Shown here piece after piece: positions 25,762 through 34,127 of a stretch of DNA of 64,000 nt. The stretch is from Io17-Chloro-G2 sp965226915. Lineage in GTDB: Bacteria; Chloroflexota; Dehalococcoidia; Lucifugimonadales; UBA3495. The stretch covers positions 1 through 64,000 of the forward strand of contig CBDDEJ010000007.1 in assembly GCA_965226915.1 (NCBI GenBank). Reading direction: 5' to 3'. A model generated the notes under the pieces. That model was given only the letters and a program-made list of their open reading frames with translations. It made no database searches and had not been told where the DNA came from. Position numbers and translations under genes: made by a program. Position 1 is the stretch's first letter, and every line of letters begins with the position of its first letter.

Positions 25762-27519
25762 TTGGCAATTGGAATCCGCACCTACCGTCCCCTAATCACC
25801 GGAAAGACCCACATGGCCGCCGCGGGCCACTATCTCGCCACCGCTTCAGCCTACCGGATCTTGGAGCAAGGCGGAAACGCCGTTGACGCAGGCGTGGCCG
25901 CGGGCATCACCCTCAACGTGGTGCTGCCCCAATACACCAGCTTCGCCGGCGTGGCGCCGATACTCATCCACCATGCGGGCAAGCAAGAGACCGTCACCAT
26001 CAGCGGACTGGGCCGCTGGCCCAAAGCCTCCAGCATCGAATATTTCAACCAGCATCACGGCGGGGAAATCCCCGGCGGCATACTGCGCACCGTCACGCCC
26101 GCCGCGGCTGACGCCTGGCTGACGGCCATCAAGCTCTACGGGACCATGACCTTCGAGCAGGTGCTCACTCCCGCGTTGGAGATTGCCGAGGGCGGGTTTC
26201 CCATCCCCGCTTCGCTGAACCGGGCATTGTCCCGGGCCGGCGACGCCTTTGTCGGCGACGAGGGTGGCGGGCTGCCCTGGCCCAGCACCCAGGAGATATT
26301 CGTTCCCGGCGGCAAGCCATTGGAGACAGGCGAAGTCCTGGTGCAAAAAGACCTGGCCCGGTCTTTCCAACGCTTGATCCAGGTAGAAAAGGACAACGCT
26401 TCTCGAGGCCGGGAAGACGCCATCCAAGCCGCCAGAGACTTCTTCTACCACGGCGAGATCGCCCAGGAGATGGTGGATTTTTGCCAATCGCAGGGTGGCC
26501 TGCTCACCATGGAAGACCTGGCCGATTTCCACGTCGGGGTGGAGCCGCCGGCTGTGGGTTCCTACAAGGGAATCGACCTTTACGCCTGCGGTCCCTGGTG
26601 CCAGGGGCCGGCGAACATCCAGGCCCTCCATATCCTGGAGGAGTTCGACCTGCAGGCAATGGGCCATAACAGCGCGGATTACATCCACACGGTGTTGGAG
26701 GCCCTGAAACTGACGTTCTCCGACCGCCACAGCTTCTATGGCGACCAGGATTTCGTGGACGTGCCCATGGAAGGCCTGCTTTCCCACGCCTACGCGGCCC
26801 GACGCGCCGCATTAATCGACCCCAACCGCGGTAACCCGGAGATGCCCGCCGCCGGCGACGCCTGGGCCTACCAAGGCGGCAAGTCCAACGGCAGGACCCC
26901 GGCGCACCCGGAGCCCGTGGCCGGCAGGCTGGAGGCCGACACCAGTTACGTCAGCGTGGTCGACCGTTGGGGCAACGCCTTTTCCGCCACTCCCAGCGAC
27001 AGCCTGGGCAACGCTCCCATCGCCAAGGGATTGGGATTCATCCTGTCTTCCAGGGGCTCCCAGAGCTGGTTGGACGCGGACCATCCCGCCTCGCTGCAGC
27101 CCGGCAAGCGGCCCCGGTTGACCCCCAACCCGGCCCTGGCCATGAAGGACGGCAAGGTTTTGATGCCCTTCGGCACTCCCGGCGGCGACGTCCAATGCCA
27201 GTCCATGGTCCAGACTTTCTTGAATATAATCGAGTTCGGCATGGATCCGCAGCAGGCCATCGAGGCCCCCAGGGCGTCCACCTGGAGCTTCCCCAACTCC
27301 TTCTGGCCCCATGCCTACAATCCGGGTCTAGTGGGCGTGGAAGGCCGCATAGACGCCGGGGTCGTAGAAGACCTGCGCAGCCGGGGACACGATGTGGAGG
27401 TCTGGGACGACTGGACTTCCCGCATGGGCGGCATGTGCGCCATCAAAGTGGACCAGGAGTCCGGCGCCCTATACGCCGGCGCCGACCCCCGCCGCGACGG
27501 CTACGCCATGGGGCGGTAG
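25762..27519 (+). CDS. ggt: Gamma-glutamyltransferase family protein
   Basis: The TTG start at 25762 follows GGAGG by six bases and gives 585 residues, normal for GGT-family Ntn hydrolases. The large-subunit start GKTHMAAAGHYLATASAY and QGGNAVDAGVAAGI are typical. The autocatalytic cleavage site is probably before the Thr in EADTSYVSVVDRWGN, and the small subunit carries MPFGTPGGDVQCQSM. GGTs cleave gamma-glutamyl bonds (glutathione and relatives); cytoplasmic or atypical members act on other amides. No signal peptide is evident, which favours the latter. It starts about 100 bp from the end of IS1380 copy B. Confidence 0.9.
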   Translation: MAIGIRTYRPLITGKTHMAAAGHYLATASAYRILEQGGNAVDAGVAAGITLNVVLPQYTSFAGVAPILIHHAGKQETVTISGLGRWPKASSIEYFNQHHGGEIPGGILRTVTPAAADAWLTAIKLYGTMTFEQVLTPALEIAEGGFPIPASLNRALSRAGDAFVGDEGGGLPWPSTQEIFVPGGKPLETGEVLVQKDLARSFQRLIQVEKDNASRGREDAIQAARDFFYHGEIAQEMVDFCQSQGGLLTMEDLADFHVGVEPPAVGSYKGIDLYACGPWCQGPANIQALHILEEFDLQAMGHNSADYIHTVLEALKLTFSDRHSFYGDQDFVDVPMEGLLSHAYAARRAALIDPNRGNPEMPAAGDAWAYQGGKSNGRTPAHPEPVAGRLEADTSYVSVVDRWGNAFSATPSDSLGNAPIAKGLGFILSSRGSQSWLDADHPASLQPGKRPRLTPNPALAMKDGKVLMPFGTPGGDVQCQSMVQTFLNIIEFGMDPQQAIEAPRASTWSFPNSFWPHAYNPGLVGVEGRIDAGVVEDLRSRGHDVEVWDDWTSRMGGMCAIKVDQESGALYAGADPRRDGYAMGR

Positions 27520-27677
27520 CGCTGCGCGCTCGCTGACAGCTTTGAGTCTGACGGTCAGGCTTGGGGGCTTTAAGCTGTGTGGCCGATTGGGTTTTAAATC
27601 GCGGCTAACGTCAAGTTAAAGGCGTTGGTGCCCGTGGCAATCCTTTATTGACGCCTTCGGTAAATCCCTCTGGATGG

Positions 27678-28277
27678 CTACCGTTGTGGCATCTTCACTC
27701 GTATTTCTTCGGCAAGCTCGTTTATGCTTAAACGGCCGTCAAGAACAAGGTCGCACTCCTGTTTGATTCGATCTTGAAAATCAACATAGAGGGTCCGGGC
27801 TCCATTTAGGTACGATGTGAGTTCGACTTCGATGTTCTCGGCAGCTTCGTTTGCTGGGGCGTTGGCTATGCCGCGCAAAAGCCTGCGGGCCATAGCAACA
27901 TCAAACGGAGTGTCGATGAAAACCATGAAATCGATGAACTTTCCAGTGTCGTGGTGTGCTCTCCCCAGCGGAGCATCAAAAACGACGTATGCGGCAGATA
28001 AAACTTCGGAGCCATCAGTGGGAGAGTCGATATTGTCACCAGTTGTCAGTGCTTGTAGATCTTTCGTGAGCATTGGAGTTCGCCAGGCGTTGTAATCCCC
28101 ACTCTCGATTAGCCATGCTTCGAGATTATCTGGATGAACGTTGGTATCGTCGTAATCGTCGAAGCAGACGGTCACCGCGTCTTGCAATAGTTCCGCAAGC
28201 CTCTGAGCAACTGCTGTCTTCCCGCCCCCGGAAATGGAGCTTATGCCTGTGACGAAGGTGCGTTTGATTGAGGTCAT
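27678..28277 (-). CDS. P-loop nucleoside/uridine kinase-like protein
   Basis: The 199-residue product has a Walker A-type loop GISSISGGGKTAVAQRLAE near the N-terminus, then VCFDDYDDTNVHPDN, YVVFDAPLGRAHHDTG and MVFIDTPFDVAMARRLLRG (lid-like arginines). This is the layout of uridine kinase/P-loop small-molecule kinases. The loop contains extra Gly/Ser residues compared with GxxxxGKS/T, but the GKT end is intact. Substrate unknown. The heptamer array lies upstream, between it and the SDR gene. Confidence 0.7.
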   Translation of the reverse strand: MTSIKRTFVTGISSISGGGKTAVAQRLAELLQDAVTVCFDDYDDTNVHPDNLEAWLIESGDYNAWRTPMLTKDLQALTTGDNIDSPTDGSEVLSAAYVVFDAPLGRAHHDTGKFIDFMVFIDTPFDVAMARRLLRGIANAPANEAAENIEVELTSYLNGARTLYVDFQDRIKQECDLVLDGRLSINELAEEIRVKMPQR

Positions 28278-28394
28278 TGGCTGGTTACCTCAGAACCTGA
28301 TTGCAATAATCGCAGGAATTGTGAGCGAATCCGCCCGGTTGATCAAGTATATTATTACCGGTATAGACAAGAGGACCAAGGAAGAATATTCGTT

Positions 28395-28745
<351 letters not shown>

Positions 28746-29501
28746 TTACTGAGCCGTCAACCCGCCGTCAATCACCAACTCGCTGCCGGTCATGAAGGAT
28801 GATTCGTCGGAGGCTAGGAAGAGGACTCCGTAGGCTACGTCTTCGGGTTGGCCTACACGGCCTATGGGATGCCTCGCGGCGGAGCGGTCGCGGCGTTCTT
28901 GGCCCGCCATCAGGTTGGGCGCGGTCATGGGGGTGTCGATGATGCCGGGATGCACCGAGTTGGCCCTGATGCCGTCTTTGGCATACTGGATGGCCGTGGA
29001 CTTGGTGAACAGGCGGACGGCGCCCTTGGACGCCCGGTAGGCCGCCGAACCTGCGCCGCCGGTCAGACCCGCCACCGACGAGATGTTCACGATGGAGCCG
29101 CCGCTGGCCTTGCGCAGCTCAGTGATGGCGCTTTTCGTGCCCAGGAAGACTCCCTTGGCGTTGATCTCCATTACCTGATCCCAAAGCTCGCCGCTGGTTT
29201 CTTCCACCCCCTCGGTGCGAAAGATGCCGGCGTTGTTCACCAGGACGTCCAGCTTGCCGAAACGGGCGACGGTGGCGACCACCGCGTCCTGCCAGCTCGA
29301 CTCGCTGGTCACGTCCAGTTGGACGAATAGGCATTCACCGCCGATCTCGTTGATCTCGGCTTCGGTCTTTCGGCCCTCGTCCTCCAACACGTCGCCGATT
29401 ACCACCATCGCCCCTTCTCCGGCGAAAAGCTTGGCCTCCACGGCGCCCATGCCCCTGGCGCCTCCGCTGATCAGCGCTACCTTATCGTCCAATCGGCCCA
29501 T
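28746..29501 (-). CDS. Short-chain dehydrogenase/reductase
   Basis: The 251-residue product has the classical SDR layout: cofactor loop ISGGARGMG, Asp in GDVLED (suggesting NAD preference), NNAG, catalytic Ser in SIVNISSVAG, YxxxK in YRASKGAVR and the closing IDGGLTAQ. It starts at ATG after GGAGGAATC. SDRs of this type oxidise secondary alcohols or reduce ketones; substrate unknown. The heptamer array begins immediately after its stop codon, so the natural 3' flank has been replaced or expanded. Confidence 0.92.
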   Translation of the reverse strand: MGRLDDKVALISGGARGMGAVEAKLFAGEGAMVVIGDVLEDEGRKTEAEINEIGGECLFVQLDVTSESSWQDAVVATVARFGKLDVLVNNAGIFRTEGVEETSGELWDQVMEINAKGVFLGTKSAITELRKASGGSIVNISSVAGLTGGAGSAAYRASKGAVRLFTKSTAIQYAKDGIRANSVHPGIIDTPMTAPNLMAGQERRDRSAARHPIGRVGQPEDVAYGVLFLASDESSFMTGSELVIDGGLTAQ

Positions 29502-29668
29502 GATTCCTCCAGCTTTTGGGGATGAGTCGATTTTAGTTCGTGAGCCCCTGGAGTCAAGTGTGGATGTTTAAGTCGTCTCTCGAGCCGATGTCTCGTTGAC
29601 CCGATTAGGCTCCGTGGATAAAATGTGGAGCGGTAGCTGTTAAGAGCCAATGGTTTTTGGGGTTTTGG

Positions 29669-30205
29669 ATGATAGATCGTATTCGGCGCCTGACTAACCG
29701 AACCTCGATGCTGGCGCTCGCAGCCGTGGCCATTCTGGTGTTTCTAGCTGCTTGCTCCGGGTTCTCCCAGCCGCCGGTCATGGCTGAAGACTTCCGGGTT
29801 ACTCTTTTCACCGGTGGTGATTTCCAGCTTTCCGACCAACTTGGCAAGAAATCCGTGGTGGTTAATTTCTGGTATCCCTCGTGTCCGCCTTGCCGGGCGG
29901 AAATGCCCGCGTTCCAAGCGGCGTGGGAACAGGCGCAGGCGGATGGTGAGGACGTGGTCTTCTTGGGCCTTTTCGTTCCCAGAGGCCTGGATTCGGAGCA
30001 AGACGCCCGAGATTTCGTGGAGCAGATGGGGTTGACCTACGATTTTGCTACCGACACCGCCGCGATGATAACCCAGGCATACAGGCTGGAATACTTCCCA
30101 AAGACCTATTTCATCGACAAGTCGGGCCGCGTCTCCAGTGCAATGGTCAGTGCGTTGGAAACCGAGGAAATTACCCTCCTGGTCCAGGCCATGGATCAGA
30201 GTTGA
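29669..30205 (+). CDS. TlpA-like thioredoxin-fold lipoprotein
   Basis: ATG 29669 gives 178 residues with a signal peptide ending in the lipobox VFLAACSG. The thioredoxin-fold domain carries the active site WYPSCPPCRAEMPAF and the cis-Pro region YFPKTYFIDKSGR. Such proteins reduce disulfides outside the cytoplasm, for example during cytochrome c maturation, and depend on a CcdA/DsbD-type electron source (see 15781). The CopD-like membrane protein follows on the same strand after 52 bp. Confidence 0.88.
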   Translation: MIDRIRRLTNRTSMLALAAVAILVFLAACSGFSQPPVMAEDFRVTLFTGGDFQLSDQLGKKSVVVNFWYPSCPPCRAEMPAFQAAWEQAQADGEDVVFLGLFVPRGLDSEQDARDFVEQMGLTYDFATDTAAMITQAYRLEYFPKTYFIDKSGRVSSAMVSALETEEITLLVQAMDQS

Positions 30206-30257
30206 TCCGGCCAACGAGCGGCTGCGTCCGGCCACGACGCCGTAACTGATCGACCCC

Positions 30258-30743
30258 ATGGACGTGCTGGACTGGATTCTGGTAGCCATCCGGTGGATCC
30301 ACGCCCTGGCTGCGGTCGCGTGGGTGGGCGGCGGTATTTTCTACGTGCTGGTGCTTCGGCCCAGCCGCAAGCAAGCGGGGGACGGCGACTCGCGGGAACG
30401 CGACGCCACGGCCCAAGAATTCCGGAGCTTGGTCAACACAGCCATCGGAGTTCTGCTGCTTACCGGAGTGATTCTTTCGGTCAGCCGTTTGACCGCGAGC
30501 GCGGCCACGATTCCCTACATGGCGGTGCTGGCAGTCAAGATCGTTTTGGCGTTGTACATGTTCTACACGGTGCGTTTCCTGAGGCGGCGGAGTTATCCCG
30601 AAATTGTTCCCGCGGACCAAGGAAGGTGGGCCAGGTGGCGGTCCAACCTGTCCGGGACAACAGCAGTGTTGATCATCGGTGTGGTGGTCTTCGGGTTGGC
30701 CGATGTGCTCGACGCATTGTTCGAGGCCGGTTTGGCTGGCTGA
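30258..30743 (+). CDS. CopD-like integral membrane protein
   Basis: The 161-residue product has four predicted membrane segments: an N-terminal helix with WIHALAAVAWVGGGIFYVLV, the segment TAIGVLLLTGVILSV, a third at MAVLAVKIVLALYMF and a fourth at TTAVLIIGVVVFGLA. The His in IRWIHALAAVAWVGG is conserved in CopD/DUF4149-like proteins that may bind heme or copper. It follows the TlpA-like gene and precedes Trm112. Heptamer-like GCTGATAGCTGTCGGC motifs begin at its stop codon. Confidence 0.7.
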   Translation: MDVLDWILVAIRWIHALAAVAWVGGGIFYVLVLRPSRKQAGDGDSRERDATAQEFRSLVNTAIGVLLLTGVILSVSRLTASAATIPYMAVLAVKIVLALYMFYTVRFLRRRSYPEIVPADQGRWARWRSNLSGTTAVLIIGVVVFGLADVLDALFEAGLAG

Positions 30744-30788
30744 ATGCTGATAGCTGTCGGCTTATCGCTAGGACTGGGAGGAAGGTAA

Positions 30789-30971
30789 ATGAAGAAAGAG
30801 TTGATGGACATTCTAGCCTGCCCGGTGTGCAAGGGTGAATTGGAGCTAACGGTTGAGGCCGAGGAAGGGGATGAGGTAATCACCGGCGGGTTGATCTGTC
30901 ATAAATGCACCGAGACTTACCCGATACAAGAATCCATCCCCAACTTGCTGCCGCCCAGCATGCGGAGTTGA
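30789..30971 (+). CDS. Trm112-family small zinc-binding protein
   Basis: The 60-residue product matches the Trm112/YcaR family: ELMDILACPVCKGELEL, then LICHKCTETYPIQESIPNLL. Two CxxC pairs should bind zinc. Family members activate methyltransferases or act as small accessory proteins; the partner is not identifiable here. AGGAAGG precedes the ATG. Confidence 0.88.
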   Translation: MKKELMDILACPVCKGELELTVEAEEGDEVITGGLICHKCTETYPIQESIPNLLPPSMRS

Positions 30972-31049
30972 GGCGGTCAGCACTCAGCTGTCAGCTTTTG
31001 GGTTGCCGAAGAGGGTCTCTGGCGTTTGGTTGGTTGGCTGATGAGGCGT

Positions 31050-31562
31050 TTAAATCCCCCCAACCCCCCTTTGCAAAGGGCGGGGCGAAAGGGACCACAT
31101 CTCGGCGATCTTGCCGTCTTCCAGCCGGTAGATGTGAATCTCCGTCCAGGTTACGGCGGTCCCGGTTGGAGGGATCCCGTTGAACTCCCCCGTGTGCGTC
31201 GCCCGTGCAGTGGTCCGTTCGATCACCTTGTCCCCGTCGGACAGCAGGTCTTCCACGGTGACATTCACGTCGGGAAACGCGCCCACTATCGATTGGCCGA
31301 CAAGTTTTAGGCCTTCTTTTCCCGCTGGAAGCCTGGGGTCTGGCAGATGATGCACAAACCCAGGGGTGAAAAGTTCATCCACGATGCCTTGGTTGGCGTT
31401 GTTCTTGAATGCTTCGATGAACCGGCTCACTACGGCCGTGTTGACCTCAGAGGCAGACGTAGCTTGACTGCCGCAGGCGCCGAGCACGACAGATACAAGG
31501 GCAACCGTCAGCAGCGCCAGCGATATTCGCATCTTGTTCAATGTTTTGGTTGACGTTCTCAT
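31050..31562 (-). CDS. SnoaL-like polyketide-cyclase-fold lipoprotein with altered C-terminus
   Basis: ATG 31562 gives a 170-residue lipoprotein, lipobox VVLGACGS. The SnoaL/NTF2-like domain contains VVSRFIEAFKNNANQGIVDE, FVHHLPDPRLPAGKEGLK and HIYRLEDGKIAEMWS. Family members normally continue with 10-15 more residues; here the frame runs into a C-rich/G-rich hairpin repeat and ends as SPRPLQRGVGGI. The repeat therefore seems to have replaced the original 3' end. Function unknown, possibly ligand binding or hydrolysis at the cell surface. Confidence 0.7.
   Translation of the reverse strand: MRTSTKTLNKMRISLALLTVALVSVVLGACGSQATSASEVNTAVVSRFIEAFKNNANQGIVDELFTPGFVHHLPDPRLPAGKEGLKLVGQSIVGAFPDVNVTVEDLLSDGDKVIERTTARATHTGEFNGIPPTGTAVTWTEIHIYRLEDGKIAEMWSLSPRPLQRGVGGI
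31054..31090. repeat. C-rich/G-rich hairpin repeat, imperfect copy
   Basis: The sequence AATCCCCCCAACCCCCCTTT then GCAAAGGGCGGGGC is an imperfect palindrome related to the perfect one at 32746-32785. This dispersed repeat type is found in intergenic DNA of many bacteria. It overlaps the 3' end of the SnoaL-like gene. Confidence 0.75.
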
Positions 31563-31707
31563 TGTTGGTTTGAACCTCCATAGCCTGCTTGAGCCAGACG
31601 ATCGGCCATCAAATTGCGCAATAAACCCTATGCCCACGCCAGGGGCCACAAAAATATCGGGTGGTCCGGCCTCCGCATTGGTGTAGCGGAGGCCGGAACG
31701 AGGGCCT

Positions 31708-31861
31708 CTATTCGGCGGGCTGCGCCATCGCCAGAGCGTCTTCCCTGCTCACTTCCCGTTGATGCACCTCTTTCCCGTGAGCCTGGACCAGCTTGACCAG
31801 TTCATCGTCGGTGTTCACCGGTGATCCTCTCGCCACACGGGCAGTTGACTACCTTCGCCAT
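31708..31861 (-). pseudogene. DUF1059-like small protein, frameshifted
   Basis: ATG 31861 after GAGGATGATC starts MAKVVNCPCGERITG. That frame then reaches TGA, whereas the next frame continues NTDDELVKLVQAHGKEVHQ and EVSREDALAMAQPAE to a TAG at 31708. Together they form a normal ~51-residue DUF1059 protein. One base too many near 31815 is the simplest explanation. The gene is too short to appear in ordinary open-frame scans. Confidence 0.75.
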
Positions 31862-31933
31862 GATCATCCTCCTGCGTATTCGGAATGGCCGTTATAATAA
31901 ACCGGATATTACACCCGTGACTTTGGCGAATAT

Positions 31934-32717
31934 TTGGCGAAAGCTTGGCATGACGTGAGGGTAAGAATCTACCTCACCGGGCGGCTGTCCATAGAAGCCG
32001 ATGGGATCACTGTGGTTGCGGAGCGGCAGTTCCGGGGCAAACAAGGCCGTTTGCTGTTTACCTACCTTGTATGGGAACGGAACAGGCCCGTCTCCAAGGA
32101 GGAGCTGGCTGCGGTGCTGTGGCCCGAAGATCTCTCGCCGGCTTGGGAAAGCGGACTAAGCCCGCTCACCAGCAAGCTGGGGACTCTGCTTTCGTCGAAA
32201 ACGATGCAGGATCATGGCTTATCACTGTCTCGCGGCCTGGAGCAGTACCAAGTCCGGCTTCCGCTCGACGTGTGGATCGATGTGGAAGCGGCAACTTCGG
32301 CGCTGGACCGGGCTGAGGCTGCGGTGAGGTCGGGCGATCCGGGCAGTGCGCTGGGCCCGGCCACCGTGGCCACGTCCATCGCCGGGCGGCCATTCTTGCC
32401 AGGGGTCTAATGGCTTTTGGCCCGATTCTCAGCGAAGGAAGCTAGAACGCCAGTTGGTTAGGTCTTTAGACTGCTTGATCGAAATGCAGCTAGCCGTGGG
32501 TGAAGGACAATCCGCGGTAGAAACAGCGGTAAGAGCGGTCGACCTAGACCCGTACCGGGAGCGGACCTATCAAGGCCTAATGCGAGCCTACGCCGCCACC
32601 GGCAACAGGGCGGAAGCCGTCAGTGAGCCGTCTAAAGAGACTGAGGCCATCTACCTGAACCTGTTGGAGTCGGTGAGTAAGGCGCAGCCAGCAGGGATGG
32701 CTGTCGCTTTCGGTTGA
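31934..32717 (+). pseudogene. BTAD-type transcriptional activator, frameshifted and internally deleted
   Basis: The first frame encodes an OmpR-like winged-helix start, VRIYLTGRLSIEADG, with FRGKQGRLLFTYLVWERNRP and AAVLWPEDLSPAWE. After an extra G in CCAGGGGTC (near 32405) the next frame continues with SQRRKLERQLVRSLDCLIE and TPR-like repeats typical of the bacterial transcriptional activation domain. About 14 residues expected between NRAEAV and SKETEAIYL are missing. It is probably a decayed SARP/BTAD regulator. No target gene is evident. Confidence 0.75.
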
Positions 32718-32745
32718 CGAAAGGTCGCGGGCATAGCGAGGTAAA

Positions 32746-32785
32746 TCCCCCTAGCCCCCCCTTTGCAAAGGGGGGGCTAGGGGGA
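32746..32785. repeat. 40-bp perfect palindrome of C and G runs
   Basis: TCCCCCTAGCCCCCCCTTTG followed by its exact reverse complement makes a 40-bp uninterrupted inverted repeat. It lies between the decayed BTAD gene and the 3' end of the UGSC selenoprotein gene. An imperfect relative is at 31054. It may act as a bidirectional hairpin, but no T tract follows. Confidence 0.9.
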
Positions 32786-32801
32786 CCATATTTGCTGATA
32801 G

Positions 32802-33344
32802 CTAACCGCCGCCGGTCAAGATTCCAACCACTATGGGCGCTAGCTCTTCTGCCCGCTGGCGGATCTGCTCCCGGTTGAGGTTTTCTATTGGGTGAGAAGT
32901 GAAGATGGTAGGATAATCGGGAGCGCCCCACATCTTGGCCATTCCCTGGGCCGTCGGAATGAACCGGTCGGTGCATATGGTGGCGGAAGGGATTCCTGCG
33001 TTCTCCACGTGGATTCCGTCGTGCACACTGCACGCACTGCAGGAGCCTCAATCGCCAATGGCGATGATCACTGAGTCGCACTCCTGGGCCAATTCCGCGA
33101 TGGCCTTCGGGTCGGTCGGCCGGGATGCGCTGGGCTTGCGGTGCCACTTGACGCTGGATATCTCGTAACGGGTTTCCAGCAGGTCCACCAACTCCTCCAG
33201 CAGTGCGTCGGCGTTGCGTTTGCTGTCGTCGATGATCCCCAGCCGGGTCCCCGCCATGGTCGGCAGGCGGGGAGCGCCGTCAAAGGGCGCCACGATGGCC
33301 TGGGTAGTTGGGTTCACTAGAACGTGTTCATTAGTCTGAGCCAT
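32802..33344 (-). CDS. UGSC-family selenoprotein (UGA read as selenocysteine)
   Basis: Reading through the in-frame TGA at 33050-33048 gives a 180-residue protein with Sec at position 99 in the motif IAIGD-U-GSCSACSVHDG, the UGSC signature that names this selenoprotein family. Homology-like sequence continues in the same frame on both sides (GTRLGIIDDSKRNADALLEE before; AGIPSATICTDRFIPTAQGM after). A perfect 6-bp stem CGTGCA/TGCACG with a GUG loop lies at 33020-33034, its loop about 20 nt after the UGA. That is where a bacterial SECIS is expected. Start ATG follows AGAGGAT. Probably a thiol/selenol redox enzyme; exact reaction unknown. It is last in a minus-strand cluster with a DUF1326 gene and the WTDGLPVVPPT-family gene. 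Confidence 0.88.
33020..33048 (-). promoter_or_regulatory. Candidate bacterial SECIS element downstream of the UGA codon
   Basis: In the mRNA the UGA is followed by 13 nt, then CGUGCA-GUG-UGCACG, a perfect 6-bp stem with a 3-nt loop starting with G. An outer pairing UCCUGC/GCAGGA may extend the fold. Size, G in the loop and distance of the loop (about 20 nt) agree with published bacterial SECIS rules. It would recruit SelB; no sel genes are in the window. Confidence 0.7.
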
Positions 33345-33459
33345 TTTCTAATCCTCTTCTGAACCTAGTGAGATTTTGTTGGCTTTCCAGCGGTTAATCG
33401 TCGCTGCCGCGGCCTATCATGTCACCAGACGGGCGGGCGGACCCGATTGCCGCCTTATA

Positions 33460-34064
33460 TTATAACGGGTAATCAAACAGTGAGAATTCGCCGTACTTGC
33501 CTGGACATTCGAAGGACATCCCTTCCGCCGTTAGCCGCTGAACCCCCGTACTGCAGAGTTCTTGGATCTTGGAGGTGAACCCCGTCGGTTTCTCCAGGGT
33601 GGCCAGCTCCACGTCGCCGGTCACCGGATTAATTATGGGCGTCAGGCTCAACTCCAAAATGCCGGGCGCCTCCAGGCTGCTGTTGAGCCCGTCGAGATGC
33701 AAGTTGAATGGCGCGTAACGGAAGCCTAGAAAGTTGGAAGTCAGGTCATAGAAGACAGCAAAAGGAGGGATTTCGACCAGCATGGCTTCGATGGCAGGTC
33801 TCTGGTCTGCCGGTACCCGCTCATCAATCAGCACCAACGTGGTCCCCTGCCCTTCATGGATCGCGCCGGGGAAAGCGCTCATTTGGCAGAATGTTGCTCC
33901 GTCCAGCGTGACGCCGTTGTAGTGGCCGCCTTCCACGTGCCACACGTAAGTGCCCTCGCATTTGACATATGTAGGCGGCGCCTCGAAGTTGCACGGGCAA
34001 ACCCAATCACAATTACATGCCCCCAGGAGTTGCCCTTTAGCCGGTAGTCAGGGTTTTGCGACAA
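33460..34064 (-). pseudogene. DUF1326 protein with a G-run frameshift
   Basis: The 5' part in one frame (TTG 34064 after GGAGG) reads SQNPDYRLKGNSWG. The rest, in the next frame, reads ACNCDWVCPCNFEAPPTY and then VWHVEGGHYNGVTLDG to the stop at 33460. Together they form a normal ~200-residue DUF1326 protein with its Cys-rich CNCDWVCPC motif. The break is in GGGGG near 34019; a sixth G restores the frame. The function of DUF1326 is unknown; the cysteines suggest metal or redox chemistry, in keeping with the adjacent selenoprotein. Confidence 0.8.
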
Positions 34065-34127
34065 CTAACTCCTCCGTCAGGTTTGGTGATGTGGTTCGGC
34101 TGAAAGCTGATGGCTGACGGGTGACGG

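Noticed and set aside
31708..31861. TGA in the DUF1059-like gene as a second selenocysteine codon
   Set aside because: Family-like sequence continues in a different frame after the TGA, so a frameshift explains it; no SECIS hairpin follows.
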